From Streptomyces cyaneus (GTDB lineage: Bacteria; Actinomycetota; Actinomycetes; Streptomycetales; Streptomycetaceae), in the NCBI RefSeq assembly GCF_004028635.1, contig NZ_RQJW01000019.1, positions 97,182 to 161,181 of the forward strand: 64,000 nt of DNA, read 5' to 3'. The stretch's first letter is position 1; each line of letters starts with the position of its first letter. The notes beneath the pieces were generated by a model, which worked only from the letters and a program-made list of their open reading frames with translations, had not been told where the DNA came from and ran no database searches. The translations under genes were made by a program, and so were the position numbers. Positions 1-8,103 of the stretch are shown here, piece after piece.

Positions 1-1
1 C

Positions 2-823
2 CCCGTCGTCTGGGGCTCCCCCGACACGCCCGGCCCGATCGCGACGACCGACCTGCAGTCCTTCGAGCGCGACGGCTTCCTCGCCATCGACCAGCTCATC
101 ACCGAGGACGAGGTCGCGGTCTACGCACAGGAGTTGGAGCGGCTGGTCACCGACCCGGCGATCCGTGCGGACGAGCGCTCGATCATCGAGCCGAAGTCCA
201 AGGAGATCCGGTCCGTCTTCGAAGTGCACAAGATCAGTGAGGTGTTCGCCTCTCTGGTGCGCGACGAGCGGGTCGTCGGCCGGGCCCGGCAGATCCTCGG
301 CTCGGACGTGTACGTCCACCAGTCGCGGATCAACGTCAAGCCGGGCTTCGGGGCCAGTGGCTTCTACTGGCACTCCGACTTCGAGACCTGGCACGCCGAG
401 GACGGCCTGCCCAACATGCGTACGGTGTCCGTCTCGATCGCGCTGACCGAGAACTACGACACCAACGGCGGGCTCATGATCATGCCGGGCTCGCACCGCA
501 CGTTCCTGGGCTGTGCGGGTGCCACGCCGAAGGACAACTACAAAAAGTCCCTGCAGATGCAGGACGCGGGCACGCCGTCCGACGAGGCGCTGACCAAGAT
601 GGCCTCCGAGTACGGCATCAAGCTCTTCACGGGCAAGGCCGGTTCGGCTACCTGGTTCGACTGCAACTGCATGCACGGCTCCGGCGACAACATCACGCCG
701 TTCCCGCGCAGCAACGTGTTCATCGTGTTCAACAGCGTGGAGAACGCGGCCGTCGAGCCCTTCGCGGCTCCGATACGGCGGCCGGAGTTCATCGGCGCGA
801 GGGACTTCACCCCCGTGAAGTGA
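2..823 (+). CDS. ectD: Ectoine hydroxylase EctD/ThpD, 5' end missing
   Basis: Ectoine 5-hydroxylase is a cytoplasmic non-haem Fe(II)/2-oxoglutarate dioxygenase that turns the osmolyte ectoine into 5-hydroxyectoine. The reading frame is open from base 2 and the start lies outside the window, so about 273 C-terminal residues are visible. The family signature FYWHSDFETWH is present; its His (371-373) and Asp (377-379), with the His of NCMHGSG (674-676), form the expected 2-His-1-carboxylate iron site. The ectABC genes normally precede ectD and would lie to the left. The end is conventional. Family assignment is very secure; only the N-terminus is unknown. Confidence 0.95.
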   Translation, partial: PVVWGSPDTPGPIATTDLQSFERDGFLAIDQLITEDEVAVYAQELERLVTDPAIRADERSIIEPKSKEIRSVFEVHKISEVFASLVRDERVVGRARQILGSDVYVHQSRINVKPGFGASGFYWHSDFETWHAEDGLPNMRTVSVSIALTENYDTNGGLMIMPGSHRTFLGCAGATPKDNYKKSLQMQDAGTPSDEALTKMASEYGIKLFTGKAGSATWFDCNCMHGSGDNITPFPRSNVFIVFNSVENAAVEPFAAPIRRPEFIGARDFTPVK

Positions 824-849
824 CGCTCACACGTGAAGTGATCCTCACA
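814..849. repeat. Tandem 18-bp duplication at convergent gene ends
   Basis: Two adjacent 18-bp units (814-831 and 832-849) begin CGTGAAGTGA and end CTCACA, and differ at two positions. The first carries the TGA stop of ectD; the second carries the minus-strand stop of the next gene. Each unit is itself partly palindromic (GTGA...TCAC), so the region may act as a weak bidirectional terminator. No other function is evident. Confidence 0.6.
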
Positions 850-1846
850 GCCACGCCAGCGACGCGGCCGTCTCCAGTACGTTCCGTACGGCGGCCGCGT
901 CGCCCGTGGCACCCCTCGGCACCGCCTCCGGGGCGTATCGTCCGCCGACCAGCAGGCAGAAGTCGACCGGATCGACGGCGAGTTCGGCCCGCACGGGCTC
1001 GTCCGCCGACCCCAGCACCCACTCCTCGCCCCCGGTGACCGAGAAGAGCACCGGGGGCGCGGTGGTTCCCAGAGCCAGGCCGAGGACGCGTACGGCGAGG
1101 CGGATCAGCTGGTGAAGGTGCTCCTGGGGCGGGGGCGGGACGGCGATGCCGAGTGCGCGGCCGATGTCGTCGGTGTGGATCCACGTCTCGAAGCCGCGCA
1201 CCAGGAAGTGGTCGGCGACGGGCAGCCGCAGCCCCATCAACGTCACGGCCCGGGCGGCCAGTTGGGCATCGCGGGCCTCCGGCGTGCCGAGCAGCTCGGC
1301 CGCCTGCGCGGACCAGTCGGCCACGGTCTCCTCGGGCGTACGGCCGTGCTCGTGCGCGATGACATCGGCGGTACGGCGGTTCCAGGCGTCCTCCCAGCGG
1401 GTGCCCTGCGCGATCCGCGAGGGCGGCACCCGGGCGCCGACGCCGAGCAGGGAGGCCAGGTGCTCGTCGGCGGCGAGGAGGTGGGCGACGGTGGCGTGCA
1501 CGTCCCAGTCGTGCACGACCGGCGTGGTCCAGTGGCCTTCCAGCTCGGGGAGCAGTGCCTTCAGGCCGGCGACCGCGGCGGAGTAGGGAGCGACGTGCTC
1601 GGCGACGCGCGGGGCGGCGGAGCGGGCGCGCAGGGCGAGGGACAACAAGACCTCGTCCGGCGCCGCGGGAGCGTTCCGCGGCGGCCCCTCCAGCAGTCGT
1701 ACCGTCTCCCGCAGCAGTTCCGCCTCCGCCGCGCAGCTCTCGCACTCGGCCAGGTGCGGCGGGACCGTCTTCTCGTCGGCCGGGTCGAGGGCGCCGAAGG
1801 CCCAGGCGGCAAGCAGCTCCCGTACCGCCTCGTGATCGTCGGTCAC
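845..1846 (-). CDS. Anti-sigma zinc-finger / MDMPI-like fusion protein
   Basis: A 333-residue cytoplasmic protein. The N-terminus carries a zf-HC2 anti-sigma zinc motif (H31, C35 and C38 in HLAECESC). It is followed by a mycothiol-dependent maleylpyruvate isomerase (DinB-like) metal-binding domain with the conserved WDVHATVAHL helix around residues 110-125 and a C-terminal MDMPI segment. Such proteins usually sit just downstream of an ECF sigma gene and hold it inactive, perhaps in a thiol-responsive manner. Here the upstream neighbour on the same strand is only the C-terminal stub of a sigma factor, so this anti-sigma appears orphaned. The ATG at 1846 is 52 bp from the sigma stop. Domain calls are firm; the thiol role is inferred. 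Confidence 0.8.
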   Translation of the reverse strand: MTDDHEAVRELLAAWAFGALDPADEKTVPPHLAECESCAAEAELLRETVRLLEGPPRNAPAAPDEVLLSLALRARSAAPRVAEHVAPYSAAVAGLKALLPELEGHWTTPVVHDWDVHATVAHLLAADEHLASLLGVGARVPPSRIAQGTRWEDAWNRRTADVIAHEHGRTPEETVADWSAQAAELLGTPEARDAQLAARAVTLMGLRLPVADHFLVRGFETWIHTDDIGRALGIAVPPPPQEHLHQLIRLAVRVLGLALGTTAPPVLFSVTGGEEWVLGSADEPVRAELAVDPVDFCLLVGGRYAPEAVPRGATGDAAAVRNVLETAASLAWL

Positions 1847-1898
1847 CGCGCGCCCACCTCCTGCCCGTGCCTGTCCCCGGTTCGTACCCCTCTCGCCA

Positions 1899-2090
1899 TC
1901 ATGCGCCTCTTTCGAGCGCCGGGTCCGGTGGGTCGGCCAAAGTCTCCGCCAAGGTACGCAGGGCGGTGCGCAGCCGGGTCTTGGCCGTGCCCTCGGGTAT
2001 CCCCAGCTCCACGGCGGCCTGCCGGTAGGTGCGGCCCGCGACGTAGGCGAGGTGGACGACGACCTCGGCGGTGGCCGGGTTGCGGGTGCC
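1899..2090 (-). pseudogene. ECF sigma factor, C-terminal remnant
   Basis: About 60 codons encode a typical sigma-70 region 4 helix-turn-helix (HLAYVAGRTYRQAAVELG followed by IPEGTAKTRLRTALRTL), ending in ALERGA. Upstream on the minus strand the similarity stops at about 2085-2090. Regions 1-3 are missing and foreign sequence follows, including the repeated element at 2195-2508. The stub is directly followed by the anti-sigma gene, the usual order for such a pair. A start in the foreign sequence (near 2267) would give a 122-residue chimera, which is unlikely to work as a sigma factor. The break point is approximate. Confidence 0.75.
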
Positions 2091-2194
2091 CCTTGTAGCG
2101 CCCCACAACACCGGCCTGCCGCGCGCCCGCCGATCGGTGGGCGATTGCCATGGGGCGAACGGCCCCGCTGCCGGTCTGCTCCACCGGCACCACC

Positions 2195-2508
2195 ACCGTT
2201 CCTGGGAACCGACCGGGAAAGCTCCGATCAGCCGCACGCCCCGAACGGTCTTGGGCGCACTGGTCATCCGCTTTCACATCCCGGGCGGCGACACGGATCA
2301 CGTCCGTGGTCCGAGCCGGGCGGGCGGAGTCCCTCACGATCTGGCCATGTGGGTGCGGCCAGAGGCGACGGGGAGGCCCTGAACCATCTCGCTGGTGGAG
2401 CAGGGGCCCCGCACGCTGACGCCACACCCGGCGTCCCAGATTGCGCGACGACACTACCTCGGCCCTCTCAGCACAGCGCAAGCCCACGAGCCGACGATCA
2501 CACGATCG
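2195..2508 (-). mobile_element. ~315-bp repeated element, copy A (non-coding)
   Basis: Read on the minus strand, this stretch aligns with 20043-20358 on the plus strand over its whole length. Both begin CGATCGTGTGA and end CCCAGGAACGGT, with lengths 314 and 316 bp. The central 181 positions (2234-2414) differ at about 13 sites by hand count. No long conserved frame spans both copies. Each copy interrupts a gene: here a sigma factor, there a rhamnogalacturonan lyase. No terminal inverted repeats are obvious, which would suit a solo end of an IS110-type element or another non-autonomous unit; that family link is a guess. The 105 bp between 2090 and 2195 is unassigned, and 2509-2526 separates it from the next gene. 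Confidence 0.7.
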
Positions 2509-2526
2509 TGGTAAGTCACCGCAGGT

Positions 2527-3579
2527 TCAGGCCGAGAGGACGTCCAGCAACCGGTCGACATCCGCGGGGGTGTTGTAGAGGTGGAAGGCCGCGCGCAGGT
2601 TGCCCGCGCGGTTGGCGACCTCGATTCCGGCCGCGCTCAGCTCGGGCTGGCGGTGGCCGAGTCCGGGCACGGAGACGATCGCCGAGCCGGGCGAGGGCAC
2701 CGGTTCGTGGCCGAGGGTCGCAAGGCCCGCGCGGAAGCGGTCGGCGAGGTCGAGGTCATGGGCCTGGATGGCGGACACGCCGAGTTCCTCGATCAGCTCC
2801 AGGGACGTGCGCAGCCCGGCGTAGGTGAAGAGGCTGGGGCTGATGTCGAAGCGCCGAGCGGAGTGGGCGAGGTCCTCGACGGGGCCGTAGCAGCTGTCCC
2901 AGGGGGCCTCTCCGGCGACCCACCCGGCGAGCAGCGGCGTCAGCCCGCCGAAGTCCTCCGGGACGACGCAGAACGCGACGCCGTGCGGGCCCAGGAGCCA
3001 CTTGAAGCCGACGGCGGCGACGAAATCGTACGCGCCGGCCTCCAGCGGCAGCCATCCGGCCGACTGGGAGGCGTCGACGTAGGTGCGCGCCCCCTGCGCC
3101 AGTGCCGCCGCGCGCACGGCGGGCAGGTCGGCGATCCGGCCGTCGGCGGACTGCGCGGCGCTGACCGCGACGAGTGCGGTGTCCGGGCGGACGGACTCGG
3201 CGAGGCGGTCCAACGGGACGGCGCGCACCTTGAGGTCGCCGCGCATGTGGAAGGGGTTCACGAGGGAGGCGAAGTCGGCCTCCGCGGTGAGGACTTCGGC
3301 ACCTGCGGGGAGCGAGGCCGCGATCAGCCCGCCGTACTCGGCGACCGAGGCCCCGGTCGCGACCCGCTCGACCGGGACGCCGGCCAGCCGGGCGAAGGAG
3401 GCGCGCACGACCTCCACGTCCTCGTACAGAGGGCCGAGCGGCGTGCCCTCGGCCCGCATCCGCACGGCCCGGTGCAGGGCGGTGACGGTGCGGGCCGGCA
3501 GCAGGGCGCTGCTCGCGGTGTTGAGATAGACGTTCTTCGGTGCGAACTCGGCGCGGACCAGGCTCTCGAAGGTCTCCAT
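2527..3579 (-). CDS. Aminotransferase class V-fold PLP enzyme
   Basis: A 350-residue fold-type I PLP enzyme of the class V (cysteine desulfurase/isopenicillin-epimerase-like) group. Visible landmarks are YLNTASSALLP at the start, the Asp-x-Ser segment YVDASQSAGW, and the Schiff-base lysine in VGFKWLLGPHG near residue 195. The ATG at 3579 (METFES) is chosen over 3603 because the family begins shortly before the YLNTA strand. The substrate cannot be told from sequence. It is read alone, with a spacer of about 100 bp to the upstream gene. Confidence 0.85.
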   Translation of the reverse strand: METFESLVRAEFAPKNVYLNTASSALLPARTVTALHRAVRMRAEGTPLGPLYEDVEVVRASFARLAGVPVERVATGASVAEYGGLIAASLPAGAEVLTAEADFASLVNPFHMRGDLKVRAVPLDRLAESVRPDTALVAVSAAQSADGRIADLPAVRAAALAQGARTYVDASQSAGWLPLEAGAYDFVAAVGFKWLLGPHGVAFCVVPEDFGGLTPLLAGWVAGEAPWDSCYGPVEDLAHSARRFDISPSLFTYAGLRTSLELIEELGVSAIQAHDLDLADRFRAGLATLGHEPVPSPGSAIVSVPGLGHRQPELSAAGIEVANRAGNLRAAFHLYNTPADVDRLLDVLSA

Positions 3580-3686
3580 GGCTCCACTGTGGGCCCTGAA
3601 CACCTATCGGTCCATTGCGAATCTTTACGTGGTTTCGCTAAGGAACGCTTATAGATCGGCCCCGACCTGCGGGTTCGCTCAGCAGC

Positions 3687-4403
3687 TCAGTGCTGCGGCA
3701 CCGCGCAGCCATCCGGACCGCACGCGTCCGCGTCGCCCTGCTCGATCAGCGTGAGCGGCGACCGCTCGCCCCACGCCTGCGTCAGCGCCTGCTGGAAGAC
3801 CTCGGCGGGCTGGGCGCCGGAGACGCCGAACTTGCGGTCGAGGACGAAGAACGGCACGCCCGTGGCGCCGAGCTGGGCGGCCTCGCGCTCGTCGGCGCGC
3901 ACGTCGTCGGCGTAGGCGTCCGGGTCGGCGAGGACCTTGCGCACGTCGTCGGCGTCGAGTCCGGCCGCGACGGCCAGCTCCACGAGCCGCTCGTCGCCCT
4001 CGGAGAAGACGGACCGCTCCTCGGCGAAGTTCGCCCGGTAGAGGATCTGGATCAGCTCGTCCTGCCTGCCGTGCTCCTTGGCGAGGTGCAGGAGGCGGTG
4101 CATGTCGAAGGTGTTGCCGTGGTCGCGGCCTTCGGTGCGGTAGTCGAGTCCCTCCGCGGCGGCCTGCGCGCCGAGGTTCTCCTCGCCGGCCTGGGCCTGG
4201 GCCGCGCTCATGCCGTACTTCCTGGTGAGCATGGTGATCACGGGCTGGATGTCGCCCTTGGCGCGCCCGGGGTCCAGCTCGAACGAGCGGTGCACCACCT
4301 CGACCTGGTCGCGGTGCGGGAAGGCCTCGAGCGCCTTCTCGAAGCGGGCCTTGCCCACGTAGCACCAGGGGCAGGCGATGTCGCTCCAGATCTCGACGCG
4401 CAT
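3687..4403 (-). CDS. DsbA family oxidoreductase, FrnE-like
   Basis: A 238-residue cytoplasmic thioredoxin-fold protein of the FrnE/2-hydroxychromene-2-carboxylate isomerase group. The start MRVEIWSDIACPWCYVG gives a CPWC redox pair (C11, C14). The helical insertion and the cis-Pro segment GVPFFVLD are typical. There is no signal peptide, so it differs from periplasmic DsbA. The start at 4403 follows a GGAGAGAG box. FrnE-type proteins are thiol-disulphide oxidoreductases, often stress-related; the natural substrate here is unknown. The C-terminus ends DACGPDGCAVPQH, adding two further cysteines that could form a tail disulphide. Confidence 0.88.
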   Translation of the reverse strand: MRVEIWSDIACPWCYVGKARFEKALEAFPHRDQVEVVHRSFELDPGRAKGDIQPVITMLTRKYGMSAAQAQAGEENLGAQAAAEGLDYRTEGRDHGNTFDMHRLLHLAKEHGRQDELIQILYRANFAEERSVFSEGDERLVELAVAAGLDADDVRKVLADPDAYADDVRADEREAAQLGATGVPFFVLDRKFGVSGAQPAEVFQQALTQAWGERSPLTLIEQGDADACGPDGCAVPQH

Positions 4404-4476
4404 GTGTGTGGCTCTCTCCAGTCGTACGGGTACGGGGACTCCTCCGGTTAGTGCGTGAACGTTCAATCAGCGGGGT

Positions 4477-4980
4477 TCATTCCCTGGGCACGGTGAAGCA
4501 CAGGTTCAGGTGGTGGTCCCCGTCGGCGGGCGGGTTCTGCGGGTCCGGACGCCAGCCCCGGCCGGCGTAGAAGATCTGCGCACGCCGGTTGTCCACATGC
4601 ACGTCGAGCACGGCCGTGCGCTTCCCGTCCGCCCGCCACTGCTCCACACAGGCGGCATGCAGGGCGGTACCGACGCCACGACCCCACCAGTCGGGGTCGA
4701 CGTGGAACTGGAACAGCTTGACCGTGTCGGCAGGGGTGTCCTCCGGGGTGCGGAAGGAGGCGAGACCGACGATCCGGCTCTGCTCGACGACGCACAGCAC
4801 ATGCCCGTCGGGCCGCTCGATGGCGGTGCGCCAGGCGGCGGACCAGTCGGTGCCGTCGTCCGGGATCCCGTCCGGGTAGTACGTCGCGCGGGCGCGCGCG
4901 TGCAGGGCGGCGACCAGCTCCGTCTCGGCGGACAGGACGGTACGGATCACCTGGGTCGCGGTCACTCGGTCACCGATCAT
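4477..4980 (-). CDS. GNAT family N-acetyltransferase
   Basis: A 167-residue GNAT protein. The acetyl-CoA-binding motif A is visible as FHVDPDWWGRGVGTALHAAC, and a C-terminal FYAGRGW segment fits motif B. The ATG (4978-4980) overlaps the TGA of the upstream GlxA-type regulator as ATGA, so the two genes are translationally coupled. That makes a regulator/acetyltransferase operon, perhaps for modifying a small amine or a drug. The substrate is not predictable. Confidence 0.85.
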   Translation of the reverse strand: MIGDRVTATQVIRTVLSAETELVAALHARARATYYPDGIPDDGTDWSAAWRTAIERPDGHVLCVVEQSRIVGLASFRTPEDTPADTVKLFQFHVDPDWWGRGVGTALHAACVEQWRADGKRTAVLDVHVDNRRAQIFYAGRGWRPDPQNPPADGDHHLNLCFTVPRE

Positions 4981-5972
4981 GCAACGGAGGACGTGGCCTC
5001 GGACGCCCCGGTTCCGAGCCGGCTGAACTGCGCCCGGTAGGCGCTCGGGGTCAGCCCCGTACGGCGGACCAGATGCCCCCGCAGTGAGTCGGCGGTGCCC
5101 AGGCCGCAGGCGTGGGCCACCTGGTCCATCGGCAGGGCGGTGGTCTCCAGCAGTTCCTTGGCGCGCTCGATGCGCTGGTGGAGCAGCCACTGCAGCGGGC
5201 TCACCCCGCTCTCGGCGTGGAAGCGGCGGGTGAGGGTGCGGACGCTGACGCCGGCGTGGCGGGCCAGGTCGGTGAGGGTGAGCGGCTTGTCGAGGTTGCG
5301 CATGGCCCAGCCGCGGGTGTCGGCGCAGGCCGTGCCGCGCTCGGGCGGCAGCGGGGTCTGGGTGAACTGGGTCTGGCCGCCGGGCCGTACGGGGGCGACG
5401 AGCGCCAGCCGGGCGACCTCGTTGGCGACGGCGGCGCCGTAGTCGGTACGGATGATGTGCAGACACAGGTCGATGCCGGCGGCGTAGCCGGAGGAGGTCA
5501 CGTACGGTCCGTCCTGGACGTACAGCACATCGCCGCGCAGGTCGACGTGCGGGTACCGGCGGCGCAGTTCCTCGGCGTGCGCCCAGTACGTCGTGGCGCG
5601 GCGCCCGTGCAGCAGGCCCGCCTCGGCGAGTTGGAAGGCGCCGGTGCACAGGGACGCGATCCGCCTGCCGTCGGCGGCCGCCTCGCGGACGGCGGTGACG
5701 ATCCGCGGCTCCGGCTCGAAGGGCTCCCCGGTCCCGGCGACGAGCACGGTGTCCGCCTCCCGTACGGCGTCGAGTCCGTGCCGCACATACAGGTCGAGGC
5801 CGCCGGTGGTGGGCACGGGTCCGGGATCGGCGGCACAGATGACCACCTCGTAACCCGGCCACCCCGCCACCTCGACCTTGCCGAACAGCATCTCCGGGAT
5901 GGCGAGGTTGAACATCGAGACCGGCGAGGGCGCGACGACGGCGATCCGGTGCGGTGCGAACGGCGTGGGCAT
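4977..5972 (-). CDS. GlxA family regulator (DJ-1/PfpI + AraC domains)
   Basis: A 331-residue transcription factor. Residues ~8-190 form a DJ-1/PfpI-like domain, with the nucleophile-elbow sequence IASLCTGAF. The C-terminal ~100 residues form an AraC/XylS double helix-turn-helix (HAGVSVRTLTRRFHAE and MDQVAHACGLGTADSLRGH). The start at 5972 follows a GGAGG box eight bases upstream. The gene diverges from the MFS exporter at 6044 across 71 bp and is coupled to a GNAT gene. It probably controls one or both neighbours, as such regulators often act locally; that is inference. Confidence 0.9.
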   Translation of the reverse strand: MPTPFAPHRIAVVAPSPVSMFNLAIPEMLFGKVEVAGWPGYEVVICAADPGPVPTTGGLDLYVRHGLDAVREADTVLVAGTGEPFEPEPRIVTAVREAAADGRRIASLCTGAFQLAEAGLLHGRRATTYWAHAEELRRRYPHVDLRGDVLYVQDGPYVTSSGYAAGIDLCLHIIRTDYGAAVANEVARLALVAPVRPGGQTQFTQTPLPPERGTACADTRGWAMRNLDKPLTLTDLARHAGVSVRTLTRRFHAESGVSPLQWLLHQRIERAKELLETTALPMDQVAHACGLGTADSLRGHLVRRTGLTPSAYRAQFSRLGTGASEATSSVA

Positions 5973-6043
5973 GGCCAGAACCTCCGGGTGCATGGCATTC
6001 CGGCCACTACTGTACGGCGGCGCGGATCCGCAGCATGGAGGGC

Positions 6044-7432
6044 ATGTCAACGAACCAGACCCGCAAGGTCGACGAACTCGCCTCCACGAAGGGCGAGTCG
6101 GGGCCCAAGAGCTTCTCCTCCGCGCTGACCCTCACCGCCGGCCTCCTCGGCTTCGCGCTGGTCTGCCTCGACGCGTCCATCGTGAACGTGGCCCTGCCCG
6201 CGATCGGTTCATCCCTCGGTGGCGGGATGTCCGGCCTGCAGTGGGTCGTCGACGCCTACACCCTGGCCTTCGCCGCGCTGATGCTGTCCACCGGGGCCTT
6301 CTCGGACCGGGTGGGGGCGAGCCGGGCGTTCGCGCTCGGCACCACCGTCTTCACGCTCGCCTCGGCGGCATGCGGCCTGGCGCCGAACCTGCCCGCCCTG
6401 ATCGGCGCGCGGGTGGTGCAGGGCGTCGCGGCGGCCGTGGTGCTGCCGGCCTCGCTGGCGCTGGTGCGGCAGGCGTACGCCGATCCGGCGCGGCGGGCCC
6501 GGGCGGTGGCCGCGTGGGCGGCGGGCGGTTCGGTGGCGGTGGCGCTGGGTCCGGTGGCGGGCGGCATGCTGACGACGGCCTGGGACTGGCGCGGGATCTT
6601 CTTCGTCAACCTCCCCGTCGGGGCGCTGATCCTCGCGCTGCTGATCCGCGCCCCGCGCTCGGAGCGCCGCCCGGCACCGCTGGACCTGCCCGGTCAGGTG
6701 ACGGCGGTGGTGGCTCTGACGGCGCTGACGTTCGCGGTGATCGAGGGCGGGACGGCGGGGTGGGCGGCGCTGGCGGTGGCCGTCGTGGCCGCGGTCGCGT
6801 TCCTCAGGATCGAGGCACGGCAGCCGCACCCGGTCGTCCCCCTCGCCCTCTTCCGCAACCGGACCGTGGCGGTGACGGTCGCCGCGGGAGCGGCGGTCAG
6901 CGTGGCCTTCTACAGCCTGGTGTTCGTCTTCTCGCTCTTCTTCCAGCAGGTGCAGGGCCGTTCCGCGCTGCAGGCCGGGCTGATGTTCCTGCCGATGACG
7001 GGCCTGATCGCGGTGACGAACGTGGCGGCGGGCAAGCTCGCGGGCCGCTACGGCGCCCGGTTGCCCATGGTGGTCGGGCAGGGCCTGGCCGTCGTAGGAC
7101 TGCTCTTGATCCTGTACGTCGACTCCAGGACGTCTCCCGTCCTGGTGGCCCTGCTCCTCGTCCCCATGGCGTTGGGCTGCGCGCTGACGGTGCCGCCGCT
7201 GACCGCGGCGATGCTGGACGCCGTGCCCGCCGAACGGGCGGGTCTGGCGGCCGGCGTCCTCAACTCGGCGCGGCAGATGGCCGGGGCGCTGGGCATCGCC
7301 GCGTTCGGGGCGTTGATCTCCGACGGCTTCGTGGCGGGGATGCGGCTGAGCCTGGTGATCAGCGCGGCCCTGCTGGCGGTGACGGGCCTGCTCAGCTTCC
7401 GTCTCGCAGGTCCTTCGGCCAGTTCGGCCTGA
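6044..7432 (+). CDS. MFS drug exporter, DHA2 (14-TM) type
   Basis: A 462-residue integral membrane protein with about 14 hydrophobic segments. It carries the DHA2 signatures DASIVNVALPAIGSSL (TM1, motif D1), QWVVDAYTLAFAALML (TM2) and GRRxxR-like loop GAFSDRVGASRAF, plus motif C-like GPVAGGML. It exports small hydrophobic compounds by proton antiport. Two in-frame ATGs exist (6035, 6044); 6044 is used because MSTNQT is typical, although the GGAGGG sits close to it. The last 41 bp overlap the 3' end of the convergent gene at 7392. Confidence 0.9.
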   Translation: MSTNQTRKVDELASTKGESGPKSFSSALTLTAGLLGFALVCLDASIVNVALPAIGSSLGGGMSGLQWVVDAYTLAFAALMLSTGAFSDRVGASRAFALGTTVFTLASAACGLAPNLPALIGARVVQGVAAAVVLPASLALVRQAYADPARRARAVAAWAAGGSVAVALGPVAGGMLTTAWDWRGIFFVNLPVGALILALLIRAPRSERRPAPLDLPGQVTAVVALTALTFAVIEGGTAGWAALAVAVVAAVAFLRIEARQPHPVVPLALFRNRTVAVTVAAGAAVSVAFYSLVFVFSLFFQQVQGRSALQAGLMFLPMTGLIAVTNVAAGKLAGRYGARLPMVVGQGLAVVGLLLILYVDSRTSPVLVALLLVPMALGCALTVPPLTAAMLDAVPAERAGLAAGVLNSARQMAGALGIAAFGALISDGFVAGMRLSLVISAALLAVTGLLSFRLAGPSASSA

Positions 7433-8000
7433 ACTCGAGGTGGTCGTACGTCACGACACACCCCTCCCCCATCGGCGACTGCGTCATGAAGCCGACCAGG
7501 GCGGCGTCCGTCTCCTTCTCGTCCCCCAGCGTGAAGAGCCGGACGAAGGTCCAGCGCTCGCCGTCCCGGGAGGCGTGGAAGGCGAAGGCCCGCTCGGTCC
7601 GGCTCACCCGCAGCCAGACCGAACTCCCCTCCACGGTGAAGGAGTTGGCGTCGTCGGAGTGCCCCCGAGTGACCACCGTGCACACGGTGGGCACGTCCGG
7701 GGAGTACTCCAGACACAGCTTGGCCCAGGCCCGCTCCCCGACATGGACGTAGAGCACCCCGGCATCGAAGGCGGCGGCGAACCCGACGGTGACGCGGGCG
7801 ATCAGCTGGAAGTCACCCTCGGGCGCACCCAGAAGCCGCGGCGCGTCGGAGGCGGGGTCCAGCGCCTCCCCGGTGGGCGGCACGAACCGGTCCTGCCGGG
7901 GCCCGGCCCACCCGGAGAGCATGCCGTCCTCGTAGGCCCAGTGACCGTCGGGTCCATAGGTACGGAGCGGGAAAGGCAGTTCGGGAAGTTCCACGTCCAT
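7392..8000 (-). CDS. DUF1349 domain-containing protein
   Basis: A 202-residue cytoplasmic protein matching the DUF1349/regulation-of-enolase-1 group, a concanavalin-like beta sandwich. Recognisable strands include LIARVTVGFAAAFDAGVL, WAKLCLEYSPD and WTFVRLFTL near residues 65-170. Eukaryotic relatives were linked to enolase regulation, but no biochemical activity is established for bacterial members. It ends inside the 3' end of the convergent exporter gene, an unusual 41-bp coding overlap. Confidence 0.8.
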   Translation of the reverse strand: MDVELPELPFPLRTYGPDGHWAYEDGMLSGWAGPRQDRFVPPTGEALDPASDAPRLLGAPEGDFQLIARVTVGFAAAFDAGVLYVHVGERAWAKLCLEYSPDVPTVCTVVTRGHSDDANSFTVEGSSVWLRVSRTERAFAFHASRDGERWTFVRLFTLGDEKETDAALVGFMTQSPMGEGCVVTYDHLEFRPNWPKDLRDGS

Positions 8001-8033
8001 CGCCTCAGTGTCTCAGGTGCAGTGTGCCAACCA

Positions 8034-8070
8034 GGGGCGCGGGGAACTGCGCGACAAGCCACGACGAACC
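8034..8070 (+). repeat. Dispersed intergenic GGGGCGCGGGGAACTGCGCGAC repeat, copy 1
   Basis: This copy reads GGGGCGCGGGGAACTGCGCG and then ACAAGCCACGA, just outside the gene at 7392-8000. Related copies lie at about 15728, 21484, 34227 and, on the other strand, 44814. All are intergenic. It belongs to the short GC-rich palindromic repeats common between Streptomyces genes. Confidence 0.7.
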
Positions 8071-8103
8071 CGCAGCCCGAAGACTCCCCGCACCCCTACG
8101 GCG

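Noticed and set aside
1112..2098. A long plus-strand open frame opposite the anti-sigma gene.
   Set aside because: It is an antisense shadow produced by high GC third positions, with no family resemblance.
5878..7752. A 624-codon plus-strand frame overlapping the DHA2 exporter.
   Set aside because: It is Gly/Arg-rich and out of frame with a clear exporter gene.
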